Shown one piece after another: positions 52,128 to 61,920 of a stretch of DNA of 64,000 nucleotides (its first letter is position 1; each line of letters begins with the position of its first letter). The translations under genes and the position numbers were made by a program. Below the pieces are notes generated by a model. It did no database searches. It saw only the letters and a list, made by a program, of their open reading frames with translations, and was not told the DNA's origin. Source of the DNA: Dyella lipolytica (lineage in GTDB: Bacteria > Pseudomonadota > Gammaproteobacteria > Xanthomonadales > Rhodanobacteraceae); the NCBI RefSeq assembly GCF_030160075.1, contig NZ_BSNQ01000003.1:490625-554624 (forward strand), written 5' to 3'.

Positions 52128-55100
52128 ATGGAATCGTGGGGCAATCGTAGGCATGCCGCCGGTGTGGCTGACAAGGCGCGTAACGGTATCGGGCACCAAG
52201 TTCTACGTCAGTCAAGCGCGTTCTTGCGAGCCTTGAGCGGCTGGCTACTCTGCGGCGCCATGCTCTGGTTAGCCATCGCCCATGCGCAGACCAGCTATGT
52301 GCGTGATGCCAACGGGCGCGTCGTTGCCGTCACGCAGAGCAACGGTACCAGCGTTCAATACGGTTACGACGCCTTGGGTCATGTGGGCTCGATCAGTGCA
52401 CCCATTGCAGCAGCGCAGTTGGCCATCTTTGCATTCACTCCCGCGCAAGGCGAAGCCGGTACGCCGGTGACCATCGACGGTCAGGGTTTCAGTAGCACGC
52501 TTGCCAACAATAGCGTGAGCTTCAACGGTGTGCCGGCAAACGTTATCTCGGCGTCCGCTACGCAGCTGGTGGCCACCGTTCCCGCCAGCGCGACGAATGG
52601 CCCGATCAGCGTCACCGTCGGCAACCAGAGCGTTACCAGCACCTCGTCGTTTGTGGTCGATCCCTATACGTTCAACCAGAGCTATGCCACCCAGACGTCT
52701 GGCCAGGGCGTCAACCTGACCTTCAACGCTAACGCAGGCGACAATCTGGAATTCACGTTGACCAATATCAACGTGGTCGGTGGCAGCCAGAATGCGGTGA
52801 ACGTGGCGATCTACAACCCGGCAGGAACGCTTATCGAGAGTTACAGCTGCAACGCTTCCTCACCCCCGGGTGCAGATTGTCGAGAGGAACTTTGGAATTT
52901 AGCGGCTGGAAACTATTCCGTTACCGTGACGCCATCCTCAGGCGGCACCATGAGTTTCCATGCGCTGCTGCAAGCCGACGTGATCGGGCCAACGCTGACA
53001 GCCAGCGTACCGACTTCGATCAATGTGGGGACCGGTCAGCTCGAACGCTTCACGTTCAATGCTACCGCGGGCGAAACGGTGGCGCTGAATCTATCCGGCG
53101 TCAACACAACACCGGCCGGGGAGTGCGTCTTTGTCGCCGTCTTCGCACCGAATGTCAGTGCGATCACTCCGACCGACATCTACACCTACATGTGCACAGC
53201 GAGCTCAGGCATTCTTAACCTGCCGAGCCTACCGGCCACTGGCACCTACACGGTGATGATCGACACAGCTAGCGGCGCGCCCATCAGTGGCGCACAGCTA
53301 ACCTTGATACCTGGCGTGACGGGTACGGTACCCGACAATGGCTCGAGCCAGAGTTACACGGCGAATGCGCCGGGTCAGAACGCCTATCTGACATTTATTG
53401 CGAACGCTGGCGACAACCTGGAATTCACGTTGAGCAACATAAGCGTGACAGGTGGCAGCAGCTCATTGAACGTAAACATCTATAACGCTGCAGGTGCGCA
53501 AATAGCCAGCAGTAGCTGTTCCGGCCCCAACCCCGGTTCGGATTGCCGAATATACTTATGGAACATGGCCGCGGGTACGTATTCGGTCGTCGTGTCGCCA
53601 GCAGGCGGTGGCGTCATGACGTTCAACGCGTTGTTGCAGCCGGACATCGTAGGGCCAGCACTAGCAGTTAATACGCCAACCGCCATCAATTTGAGTACCG
53701 GTCAGGTCGAGCGATTCACCTTCAGTGCCACTGCCGGTGAAACGGTAGCGTTGAATCTCACGGGCGTGAGCACCACCCCGGCGGGGCAGGCTCTCTACGT
53801 CGTCGTTTATCGTCCCGACGTCGGAACGATCACCCCGACTAACTATTACACTTATTTCGACACCAGCGGCTCGCAGATATTGAATTTGCCGAATTTGCCA
53901 GTCGGTGGCGTCTACACCGTCGTTGTTGATAACGCCGTGGGTGCTCCGGCCAGTGCGCAACTGACGTTGGTGTCGGGCATCACGGGGACAGTGCCCACCA
54001 ATGGAACTAGCCAAAATTACACCACTAACGCAGCGGGCCAAAATGCCTATCTGACATTTACCGCGAGCGCCGGTGCGAACCTGGAATTTGCATTGAGCAA
54101 CATCAGCGTGGCGGGTGGTAGTGATCAATTGGGCGTCACCATCTATAACTCTGCAGGCACACAGATCAACAGCAGTAGCTGTTCCGGTACCAGCCCCGGT
54201 TCGGACTGTCGGATCTATTTATGGAACATGGCTGCCGATACGTATTCGGTGGTCGTGGCGCCGGCGGGTGGCGGCATCATGACATTCAACGCGCTGCTGC
54301 AGCCGGACATCGTGGGGCCTGCATTAACCGCTAACACGCCAACCACGGTCAATTTGAGTACCGGTCAAGTCGAGCGACTGACATTCAATGCGACCGCAGG
54401 CGAGACGGTGGCGTTGAATCTCTCAGGCGTGAGCACGACACCAGCGGGACAGGATCTCTACGTCGTCGTCTATCGCCCCGATGTGGGGACCATCACGCCG
54501 ACCGATTACTACACCTACTTCGACACAACGAGCTCGCAAATACTGAATCTGCCGAATCTACCCGTCAGTGGTACCTACACGGTCGTGGTGAATAGTACGG
54601 TCGGCGTTCCAGCGAGTGCACAACTAACGTTGGTATCGGGCGTCACCGGCACCGTGCCCAGCAACGGCACAAGCCAGAGCTACACCGCGAATGCGGCGGG
54701 TGAAAACGCGTACCTGACGTTTACCGCGAATGCCGGCGACAACCTGGAATTTGAGCTTAGCAACATCAGCGTGACAGGCGGCAGCAGCCAATTGAACGTG
54801 ACCATCTATAACGCTGCGGGAACGCAGATAGCCAGCAGTACCTGCTACAGCACCAACCCCGGTTCAGATTGCCTGACGTTTTTATGGAACATGGCTGCGG
54901 GTACGTATTCGGTCGTCGTGGCGCCTGCGGGTGGCGGCATCATGACATTTAATGCGTTGCTGCAACCGGATATCGTAGGACCGGCGTTAACCGCGAATAC
55001 ACCAACCACGGTCAGTTTGAGCACCGGTCAAGTCGAGCGATTGACGTTCAATGCAACCGCGGGCCAGACCGTGACGCTAAGCCTATCCGGTGTCACCACG

Positions 55101-55307
55101 ACACCAACGGGGCAGGGCGTCTACGTCGTCATTTATCGTCCCGATGTAGGAACGATCACGCCGACCGACTTCTACAGCTATTTTGTCACCGGTAGCTCGC
55201 AATCACTGAGCCTGTCGAACCTGCCAGTCAGCGGTACGTACACGATAGTTGTGGATAGCACAGTCGGCGTACCAGCCAGTGGGCAACTGACGCTGACAAC
55301 TCAGTAG
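52128..55307 (+). CDS. Secreted YD-TIG protein with four 221-residue repeats
   Basis: A 1059-residue exported protein. A Sec signal with a long basic n-region covers 1-53 (AIAHA-QT). Residues 54-90 are a single YD/Rhs-like repeat (YVRDANGRVVAV, YGYDALGHVGSI). Residues ~97-177 form an IPT/TIG domain (FTPAQGEAGTPVTIDGQGF). The rest consists of four tandem units of ~221 residues, with boundaries near 53319, 53982 and 54645 at the recurring TGTVPxNGxSQ. Each has GDNLEFxLSNI, IYNAAG, SDCRxxLWNMAAGTYSVVV and FNALLQPDIVGP, resembling pre-peptidase C-terminal (PPC) domains. The Kelch-Rhs gene follows 66 bp later, suggesting the pair works together at the cell surface. The exact start is uncertain. 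Confidence 0.82.
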   Translation: MESWGNRRHAAGVADKARNGIGHQVLRQSSAFLRALSGWLLCGAMLWLAIAHAQTSYVRDANGRVVAVTQSNGTSVQYGYDALGHVGSISAPIAAAQLAIFAFTPAQGEAGTPVTIDGQGFSSTLANNSVSFNGVPANVISASATQLVATVPASATNGPISVTVGNQSVTSTSSFVVDPYTFNQSYATQTSGQGVNLTFNANAGDNLEFTLTNINVVGGSQNAVNVAIYNPAGTLIESYSCNASSPPGADCREELWNLAAGNYSVTVTPSSGGTMSFHALLQADVIGPTLTASVPTSINVGTGQLERFTFNATAGETVALNLSGVNTTPAGECVFVAVFAPNVSAITPTDIYTYMCTASSGILNLPSLPATGTYTVMIDTASGAPISGAQLTLIPGVTGTVPDNGSSQSYTANAPGQNAYLTFIANAGDNLEFTLSNISVTGGSSSLNVNIYNAAGAQIASSSCSGPNPGSDCRIYLWNMAAGTYSVVVSPAGGGVMTFNALLQPDIVGPALAVNTPTAINLSTGQVERFTFSATAGETVALNLTGVSTTPAGQALYVVVYRPDVGTITPTNYYTYFDTSGSQILNLPNLPVGGVYTVVVDNAVGAPASAQLTLVSGITGTVPTNGTSQNYTTNAAGQNAYLTFTASAGANLEFALSNISVAGGSDQLGVTIYNSAGTQINSSSCSGTSPGSDCRIYLWNMAADTYSVVVAPAGGGIMTFNALLQPDIVGPALTANTPTTVNLSTGQVERLTFNATAGETVALNLSGVSTTPAGQDLYVVVYRPDVGTITPTDYYTYFDTTSSQILNLPNLPVSGTYTVVVNSTVGVPASAQLTLVSGVTGTVPSNGTSQSYTANAAGENAYLTFTANAGDNLEFELSNISVTGGSSQLNVTIYNAAGTQIASSTCYSTNPGSDCLTFLWNMAAGTYSVVVAPAGGGIMTFNALLQPDIVGPALTANTPTTVSLSTGQVERLTFNATAGQTVTLSLSGVTTTPTGQGVYVVIYRPDVGTITPTDFYSYFVTGSSQSLSLSNLPVSGTYTIVVDSTVGVPASGQLTLTTQ
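52660..55304 (+). repeat. Four tandem 663-bp coding repeats
   Basis: The repeats start near 52660, 53319, 53982 and 54645, period 663 bp. Units 2-4 are more alike than unit 1. They encode the PPC-like domains of the secreted YD-TIG protein and are a natural substrate for repeat-number change by recombination. Confidence 0.85.
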
Positions 55308-55373
55308 GCGCGGACGGTTACGGCGAATAGTGGCATGGGTTGCACCATGGATTTACGCAACGGGGAATCTGCA

Positions 55374-58300
55374 ATGAAGGCGATAGGGATGGCTCAGAAC
55401 CGAGTAGGGTTGGCAAGTGTTGTCGGCCTGGCCATCTTGAGCGCCATGGCGTTGGCGCTTCCGCCCCCTGCATCACCCGAGCGCGTGACGACTGTGGGTC
55501 ACGCGTATGTATTGCCCGCATCGGCACGCGTGAGCCACACACTGCTGGCTGATGGCCGCGTGCTCGAAGTGCATGGTGCCGAAGGAACCGCCTATTTGGT
55601 GGATGGCGACACACGTCTCAAGGTTATCCTTCCTGAGAAACGCCGCTTTGCGTCAGTAACGGTGATGCCCAATGGCCTGGTGCTGCTGTGGGGTGGTGTC
55701 GATGAACATGGCCAAGTGCTCGACAGCGGCGAATGGTTCAATCCCGATACGCAGCACTTCGTGCGTACCGGTGTACTGGGATTGCCGGCACGTGCAGGTC
55801 ATACCCTGTCCGTGCTGACCGATGGCACGCTGCTAATGACCGGCGGCTGGTCGACCGATGGCATGCCTGCGACGACGGCCGTGCTCTGGCAAGAAGCGTC
55901 CCATCAAGCGACCACCTTGCCAAATATACCTGCCATCACGCGCGTCGATGCTGCAGCGGTGCTACAGGCAGACGGATCTGTGCGCATCGACGGCGGCGTC
56001 GATAGCCAGGGCCATGCTATGCACAGCGCATGGCGGTTCCAACCCAACGGAATGCGTTTGCGTGACGCGGTGACCTCCACCGTATCCACCACGACAGCGA
56101 TCACCGACACCTTGCCGGCGAAGGACACCAACACCGCCTCCATCCATGGTCCGCTCGTGCTTCGCTTTGCGGAGCCGGTCGATCTGCAGCAACTGAACAA
56201 TCACACCGTGACTTTGCTGGGTCCCGAAGGTACCGTCGCGGTGCATGTGTACGGCACTGAAGGCGGGCGTCTCGCCTTCGTGCAATTGCCAGATGATTTG
56301 TATCCCGGCTCTCGCTATACGCTGTTCGTGAAAGGGCTGCACACGGCCAGCGGCGCGACGGTGCCCTTTAGCACGGTGGGTTTTACCACGGTGAGTACCG
56401 ATGCCACCGGTGTAGTCGTGGCTGGGCAGGGAGGACGTCCGGCGGCCAATATGTCGGAGTCAGAGCCCACGCAACCTCCGCTGTATGTGATGGCCGGTGG
56501 TGGTCATGCGAATTGCAGTGGTGATCAGTTATGCCGGGCGCATAGCTTTATCCATGATGGTGCGTTCTATCCCGGCAAGAACAATGCCCCAGATTTCACG
56601 GGCGCTCACTGGCGTCTGTACGCCCCATATCAGCGCCTGCCCGATACGCGTGCGTTGGAAGCGTCCTTGCCCAAAGGGGCGACAGCGCTGATCGGCCAAG
56701 TGCGCCAGATCGATGAAACGCCCGTGGCCAACGTCGATGTGAGCATCGGTGGTATCAGAGGTCGCACCGATGCCCACGGTGTCTTCGTGTTGCAAAACGT
56801 ACCAGCCGGTAGACAAGAACTCTTCGTGGACGGTGGCTCGGCGAGTCATGGCGAGGTGAAGTACGGCCGGTTCTTAGTCGGTGCGGACATCAACGCCAAA
56901 ACCATCAGCCACATGCCGTTTGTGATGTATCTACCGCGCGTTCTGCCGCGTGATGAGATCACGCTGCCGGCACCCACCACGCGCGAAGTAGTGCTTACTC
57001 ACCCGGATATGCCAGGCCTTGAGTTGCACATCCCGGCTGGTGCGGTGTTTAAAGACCGCGATGGTCATGTGTTGACGCACATCGCACTGGTCCCCACACC
57101 GGTGGATCATGCGCCGTTCCCGCTGCCCGACAACTTCTCGATGTATTTCACCATCCAGCCGGGCGACGCGGTGGTGCAAGGTTTGACACCCGAGGCTGCC
57201 AAAGGCATTCGGGTGGTGTACCCGAATTACGGTCAGGCGAAAGCCAACTCGCAAGGCGATTTTTGGGTCTATAGCGTTAAAGAAGGTTGGCAGATGTACG
57301 GTGCCGGTCATGTCACGGCAGACGCCCAGCACCTGGCGCCCGATCCGGGGGTGACGCTGGCCTGGGCCTTGGGTGCGGGCGCTTCACAGAGCAGCGCCAA
57401 TGCGGCGACTTCGCAAAAGGCGAATAACTGCGCAAAGGGTCAGCCGATCGACCTACAAACGGGCATCATGTTCCACGAATGGAACGACATCGCGATCAAC
57501 GATGTATTGCCATTAACGGTTACGCGCGCGTACACCTCCGCCGACCCCAATTCGCATGCCTTCGGGATCGGCGGCAATGCCAACTTCGGTATCCATTTGT
57601 GGAGCGCCAACGGTGTAACGACATCTATGGCGCTGGTACTGCCTTGCGGCGAAGGCATCACCTACAACCAGATTAGCGGCAATGACAACTGGCCGCTGAC
57701 CGGTTCGGTTTGGGAACACACCGGCACGGATTCGGCTTTCTATGGTTCGAATATCCAGTTTTTGCAGGATACCACCCCACTGGGTGCCCACTGGATTCTG
57801 ACGATGAAGGACGGTACGCAATACGCCTTCACTCGCCACATTCCCAACTCGCTGTCCTGGATTCAGGACCGTTACGGTAACCAGATCCAGTTCAACTACA
57901 ACGGCGGCCTGATTGATCAAATGGTCTCGCCGAGCGGCCGCTCGGTTACATTCAATTACGACAGTGCTAACCGCATCACCAGTGCGGTGGACAACAGTGG
58001 TCGTACGATCAGCTATGCCTACAACAGTGCCGGTGACCTGGCCACGGTGACCTATCCCGACCAGACCAACGAGCAATACACCTACGATAGCAACAACCGC
58101 ATGCTCACCATGCAAGATCGGCGCGGGCATGTTTGGGTCACCAATCAGTACGACACCAATGGTCGTGTCGTCAAACAGACCTACGCGGACAGCACGTTCT
58201 ATCAATTTGCCTACACCACAAACAGCAGCAATGTTGTTACGGCGACCACGGTGACCGACCCCAACGGTAACCAGGGGCAGGTAGCGTTCGATCCGGTTAG

Positions 58301-60722
58301 CAGCTATCCGTCCAGCATCACGGAGGGCTATGGCACATCGCTGGCGCAGACCACAACCTTCACTCGCGAGGCATCGGGTTTGGTTGACAGCCAGACGGAC
58401 GCACTAGGACGCACCACCGCTTACACCTATGACGCACTTGGCAATGTACTTACCAAGACGGCGTTGTCCGGTACATCCAATGCAGCGACCACAACGCTCA
58501 CGTACACCTCGGCCTATAACCAAGTCGCCACAGTAACGGATCCACTGAGTCACACCACAACGTTCAGCTACACCAACGGCTGCCTGACTCAGATCACTGA
58601 TAGCCTGAGTCACAGCACCACTATCCAATGCAACAGCGCGGGCCAACCAAACTCAGTGCAGGATGCCCTGGGACACACGACCACCTTTGCGTATCTGGGT
58701 TACGACCTGCAAAGTGTCACTGATGCGTTGAGCCGCACGACGAGCTATGTCGTGGACACGCTGGGTCGCCGCGTCGCCACCCGCGATCCGCTGGGTAACG
58801 TGACGCTAAGCCAATACGACACCAATGATCGCGTTACCGCGACAACAGATGCACTCAATCAGACGACTTCGCTCAGCTATGACGGTAACGGCAACCTGCT
58901 GACCGTAACCTTGCCCAATCAGGGCGTGATCACGAGCACCTACGACAACCGCAATAGACGCATCACGCGCACCGACGCGATGAACCAGAGCGAGTCGTGG
59001 ACCTATGATGGGATGGGCAACGTACGCACGCATACGGATCGCAAAAATCAGGTGACGGATGTCAGCTACGACGCCTTGAACCGAAAGAGCCTGGTGTCCT
59101 ACGCCGATGGCTCGGGCACGCAGGCCAATTACGATGCAGGGAACCGACTTACGAGCCTCGTGGACTCTATCTCAGGCACGATGAGCTGGAGTTACGATGG
59201 TTTGGATCGCGTTACCGCAACTACCACCCCGCAAGGCAGCATCAGCTACACCTACGATGCCGCGGGCCGGCGGACCGGTATGACGCCGGCGGCTCAAGCG
59301 GCGGCTACCTACACGTACGACAATGCTAATCGCCTGACGGCTATCGCGCAGGGTAGCGAGACCGTCCAGTTTGGCTACGACGCGGCCAATCGTCGAACCC
59401 TACTGACGCTACCCAACGGCGTCACAGTTAACTATGGCTACGATAACGCCAACGAACTCACCGGGATGGCCTATGCACAAGGCAATGGCACGAGCCTCGG
59501 TAATTTGGCCTACGCTTATGACAGCGATGGTCGAGTCAATACCAAAAGCGGCAGTTTGGCCACGGATGTAGCACCGACGCCCACTACGCAGACACCCACG
59601 CTCGACCTCAATGATCGGGAGACGCAGTTCAACGGACAGGCGATGACATATGACGCCAACGGTAACCTTACGAATGACGGCACCAACACATATACGTGGA
59701 ATGCCAGGAATCAGCTGACGCAGATTAGCCAAGGTACCAATGTGCAGCTTGCCTATAGCTACGACGCGTTGGGTAGGCGCATTGCCAAGACCACCCAAGG
59801 CGGCATGCCGACGCAGTTCCTTTACGACGGTGCGAATGCAGTCCAAGAGACACAAGGCAGTGTGGTCAACCCGATTCTTATTGGGCTGGGGATCGATGAA
59901 CGCTATGCGAGAAACGACGTCACCGGACGCACGTACTTCTTGACCGACGGATTAGGTAGCACGACCGCGCTTACCGATTCGACAGGTGCGATCCGTGAGC
60001 AGTACAGCTACGATCCGTATGGCAACGTGACACCGAGCGACACGGCGACGGGGTTCACGAATCCGTACCAGTACACGGGGCGCGAAGCCGATACCGCCGA
60101 TCTGTACTACTACCGTGCTCGCTATTACAGCCCGATGATGGGCGGGTTTATCAGCGAAGATCCTGCTAGTTTTTTTGGTGGCCAGCTCACCTTCTACGGT
60201 TACGCTGGTGGGGATCCGATCATGTATCGGGATCCAAGAGGCCACGAATTGGTATTAGCTCTCATCGGGGCTGGCGTTGGTGGAGCATTCGGTCTTATAA
60301 ATGGTTATCTGTCTGGCGATAGAGATTTCAATTCGTTGATGGAGGATACGGGTACAGGCGCGCTCGTTGGTCTGGTTGGAGGGCTTACGAACGGTGTTAG
60401 CTTCGCGGCCGGCTTTGCGGGGGAAGCGTCCTGGGGCGCAGTAGCGGGTGGAGTTGTTGGTCGAGCATTGTTCGCAGGCGGCGTCGAAGGCTTCCGACAG
60501 ACTGTAAATAACGGTTGTGTCACGGATAACAAGGACCTCTGGCTTGCCGGGCTGTTTAGCGGTTTAGGAGACTTTGTTGGTGACTATTATGGTGCTGGGA
60601 AAGCGTTCGAGGGAGCCGGTCAAGCGGCTGCGGACAGAGCAGGGACTGCATTTGGAGGGGCGGCAGCGGGCGCGGCCCAGGCGCCCGCTGCCGGCTCTGA
60701 GGGTAATGAAGGTTCCGAGTAA
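55374..60722 (+). CDS. Exported Kelch-Ig-Rhs repeat protein with variable tip
   Basis: A 1782-residue protein. A Sec signal covers 1-28 (ILSAMALA-LPPP). Residues ~40-225 are Kelch/galactose-oxidase-like blades (RVSHTLLADGRVLEVHG, LPARAGHTLSVLTDGTLLMTGG). ~240-345 is an Ig-like domain (IHGPLVLRFAEPVDLQQLN). ~440-520 is a carboxypeptidase-regulatory-like domain. From ~690 comes a DUF6531-like entry (GQPIDLQTGIMFHEWNDIAI). YD repeats fill ~820-1560, and the Rhs core ends in YYRARYYSPMMGGFISEDP and GGDPIMYRDPRG near 1620. The last ~160 residues form a Gly/Ala-rich tip without recognisable toxin motif. The ATG at 55374 has GGGGAA upstream; earlier in-frame ATGs at 55335 and 55347 are weaker. No VgrG/PAAR genes are nearby. 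Confidence 0.87.
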   Translation: MKAIGMAQNRVGLASVVGLAILSAMALALPPPASPERVTTVGHAYVLPASARVSHTLLADGRVLEVHGAEGTAYLVDGDTRLKVILPEKRRFASVTVMPNGLVLLWGGVDEHGQVLDSGEWFNPDTQHFVRTGVLGLPARAGHTLSVLTDGTLLMTGGWSTDGMPATTAVLWQEASHQATTLPNIPAITRVDAAAVLQADGSVRIDGGVDSQGHAMHSAWRFQPNGMRLRDAVTSTVSTTTAITDTLPAKDTNTASIHGPLVLRFAEPVDLQQLNNHTVTLLGPEGTVAVHVYGTEGGRLAFVQLPDDLYPGSRYTLFVKGLHTASGATVPFSTVGFTTVSTDATGVVVAGQGGRPAANMSESEPTQPPLYVMAGGGHANCSGDQLCRAHSFIHDGAFYPGKNNAPDFTGAHWRLYAPYQRLPDTRALEASLPKGATALIGQVRQIDETPVANVDVSIGGIRGRTDAHGVFVLQNVPAGRQELFVDGGSASHGEVKYGRFLVGADINAKTISHMPFVMYLPRVLPRDEITLPAPTTREVVLTHPDMPGLELHIPAGAVFKDRDGHVLTHIALVPTPVDHAPFPLPDNFSMYFTIQPGDAVVQGLTPEAAKGIRVVYPNYGQAKANSQGDFWVYSVKEGWQMYGAGHVTADAQHLAPDPGVTLAWALGAGASQSSANAATSQKANNCAKGQPIDLQTGIMFHEWNDIAINDVLPLTVTRAYTSADPNSHAFGIGGNANFGIHLWSANGVTTSMALVLPCGEGITYNQISGNDNWPLTGSVWEHTGTDSAFYGSNIQFLQDTTPLGAHWILTMKDGTQYAFTRHIPNSLSWIQDRYGNQIQFNYNGGLIDQMVSPSGRSVTFNYDSANRITSAVDNSGRTISYAYNSAGDLATVTYPDQTNEQYTYDSNNRMLTMQDRRGHVWVTNQYDTNGRVVKQTYADSTFYQFAYTTNSSNVVTATTVTDPNGNQGQVAFDPVSSYPSSITEGYGTSLAQTTTFTREASGLVDSQTDALGRTTAYTYDALGNVLTKTALSGTSNAATTTLTYTSAYNQVATVTDPLSHTTTFSYTNGCLTQITDSLSHSTTIQCNSAGQPNSVQDALGHTTTFAYLGYDLQSVTDALSRTTSYVVDTLGRRVATRDPLGNVTLSQYDTNDRVTATTDALNQTTSLSYDGNGNLLTVTLPNQGVITSTYDNRNRRITRTDAMNQSESWTYDGMGNVRTHTDRKNQVTDVSYDALNRKSLVSYADGSGTQANYDAGNRLTSLVDSISGTMSWSYDGLDRVTATTTPQGSISYTYDAAGRRTGMTPAAQAAATYTYDNANRLTAIAQGSETVQFGYDAANRRTLLTLPNGVTVNYGYDNANELTGMAYAQGNGTSLGNLAYAYDSDGRVNTKSGSLATDVAPTPTTQTPTLDLNDRETQFNGQAMTYDANGNLTNDGTNTYTWNARNQLTQISQGTNVQLAYSYDALGRRIAKTTQGGMPTQFLYDGANAVQETQGSVVNPILIGLGIDERYARNDVTGRTYFLTDGLGSTTALTDSTGAIREQYSYDPYGNVTPSDTATGFTNPYQYTGREADTADLYYYRARYYSPMMGGFISEDPASFFGGQLTFYGYAGGDPIMYRDPRGHELVLALIGAGVGGAFGLINGYLSGDRDFNSLMEDTGTGALVGLVGGLTNGVSFAAGFAGEASWGAVAGGVVGRALFAGGVEGFRQTVNNGCVTDNKDLWLAGLFSGLGDFVGDYYGAGKAFEGAGQAAADRAGTAFGGAAAGAAQAPAAGSEGNEGSE

Positions 60723-60739
60723 CATTAGAAGGCGTTGGT

Positions 60740-61234
60740 ATGCATTTTTCTGTATTTGTCCCCCTCATGATTGCACTAGTGCTTTCATGCCTTTCCGTTA
60801 GGAGAGGCGGAGCACCTGTTACGAGCGGTGTGTATCGGTATCCAAGAGCTTTTTCTCTGGTATTGATGATAGCGACAGCAGCCATGTTTACCGTACCTCT
60901 GTGGCCCGGCATTAAATTCACTCCGTTTCAGATCCTTTGTATGGATGGATTCTTTGCCTTGTTTTTTTTGATAGGTGTCGTCATCGAATTTTTCCGCGTG
61001 AAGGTCAGCGACAATGACATCAAGCAGGGATTTTGGCCCATCAAAAATGAAATGCTGTTCAGGGATATGAGGTTGATCGAGCTCAGTGAAAAGAGAAGTG
61101 GTAGCTATGTTGCGATAACGATGAAGGACGGAAAGAAGTTTCGATTCGATAGCATGCTTGAAAGCTTTTCCTATTTTTGTCAGGACGTTGCAAAAAAAGG
61201 GCGCCAGAACAGCGTTGAAGTTACTGTGCGATAG
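60740..61234 (+). CDS. Candidate immunity membrane protein of the Kelch-Rhs gene
   Basis: A 164-residue protein I do not recognise. It has an N-terminal hydrophobic helix, two further helices (about 37-55 and 65-85), and a cytoplasmic C-terminal part (FFRVKVSDNDIKQGFWPIKN, then MRLIELSEKRSGSYVAITMKDGKKFRFD) that looks like a bacterial PH domain. It begins 17 bp after the Rhs stop, the canonical place of an immunity gene, and has lower GC than the core genome. Immunity is inferred from position. Confidence 0.6.
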   Translation: MHFSVFVPLMIALVLSCLSVRRGGAPVTSGVYRYPRAFSLVLMIATAAMFTVPLWPGIKFTPFQILCMDGFFALFFLIGVVIEFFRVKVSDNDIKQGFWPIKNEMLFRDMRLIELSEKRSGSYVAITMKDGKKFRFDSMLESFSYFCQDVAKKGRQNSVEVTVR

Positions 61235-61248
61235 CGGTTCCGGGTTAT

Positions 61249-61310
61249 CAAATAAAAGGGGTCAGTGTGCTTTTCTGCTTTCGAAAATGCACTCTGATCC
61301 CTTTTATTTG
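61249..61310. repeat. Long palindrome, left member of a pair
   Basis: Left arm 61249-61274 (CAAATAAAAGGGGTCAGTGT...) and right arm 61284-61310 are near-perfect inverted repeats of about 26 bp with a 9-base loop. The core GGGGTCAGNGTGCTTTT reappears in the palindrome at 61867-61913. This could be a REP/RAYT-type element or a recombination site; either is inference. Confidence 0.75.
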
Positions 61311-61325
61311 AAGCGGAGAAAAAAC

Positions 61326-61825
61326 ATGAATGGTATCAAAGCAACGTTCATGTTCATCATGATCGGGGCGATGAGCTCGTTCGTCTGGGGAGCTGAAAAA
61401 CCTGCTGCTCATCAATTAGTAGACTTTTTGCCAATAGATATCTCTTTTAGTTGTCAGCCAGATACGCTGCCAGCTTATCGGTCAAATTACACAAGCGCTT
61501 CGATAACTACGCCTGGGGTTGGTGCCGTCGAATGTATCGATAAAAAAACTCCATTAATAATATTTATCCACTAAAGGTCGAAGTAGTATTTAGGCGCACT
61601 TTTCAGGTTTGGTCGCTCGTGCTTGTTATCGACCCAAAAGATGCGCCTGCAGTCGAAGATCTATCGAAGAGAAATGTGGGTAAGGAAATGTTGATTGGGG
61701 TTAATCATAAAGTATTTACCAAGGGCATTCTCCAAGGTCCATTAGACGGGGAAAAAATCTACATTACCGTCGACTCGGAAAAAGTTGGTAACGATTTGAC
61801 GACGCTCTTTGTTGACCCTAAATAG
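61326..61825 (+). pseudogene. Frameshifted exported-protein gene
   Basis: The first frame (61326-61574) encodes 82 residues: a Sec signal MNGIKATFMFIMIGAMSSF with WGA-EKP, then AAHQLVDFLPIDISF, ending just after VECIDKK. The continuing sequence is in the next frame: NIYPLKVEVVFRRTFQVW, VIDPKDAPAVEDLSKR and DGEKIYITVDSEKVGNDL, to a stop at 61825. The two join exactly if one base is added to the A7 run at 61542-61548 (DKK-NSINNIY...). So either a base was lost, or this is slippage or a sequencing error. The intact protein would be ~166 residues, exported, of unknown family; position suggests immunity or an orphan module. Confidence 0.7.
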
Positions 61826-61866
61826 CAGTAACACAGGTAAGAAGAATAAACGGACCGGCAAAATAT

Positions 61867-61913
61867 GGGGCAGAGTGCTTTTTTGAGGATACTAAGAAAA
61901 GCACTCTGACCCC
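61867..61913. repeat. Long palindrome, right member of a pair
   Basis: GGGGCAGAGTGCTTTT (61867-61882) and AAAAGCACTCTGACCCC (61897-61913) pair with a single base indel. It shares its core with the palindrome at 61249-61310 and ends eight bases before the duplicated Rhs sequence begins. Confidence 0.75.
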
Positions 61914-61920
61914 TTTTTCT

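Noticed and set aside
58000-60100. Regular short repeats suggestive of a CRISPR or satellite
   Set aside because: They are degenerate coding YD repeats of the Rhs shell, in frame, with no constant spacer-repeat structure.
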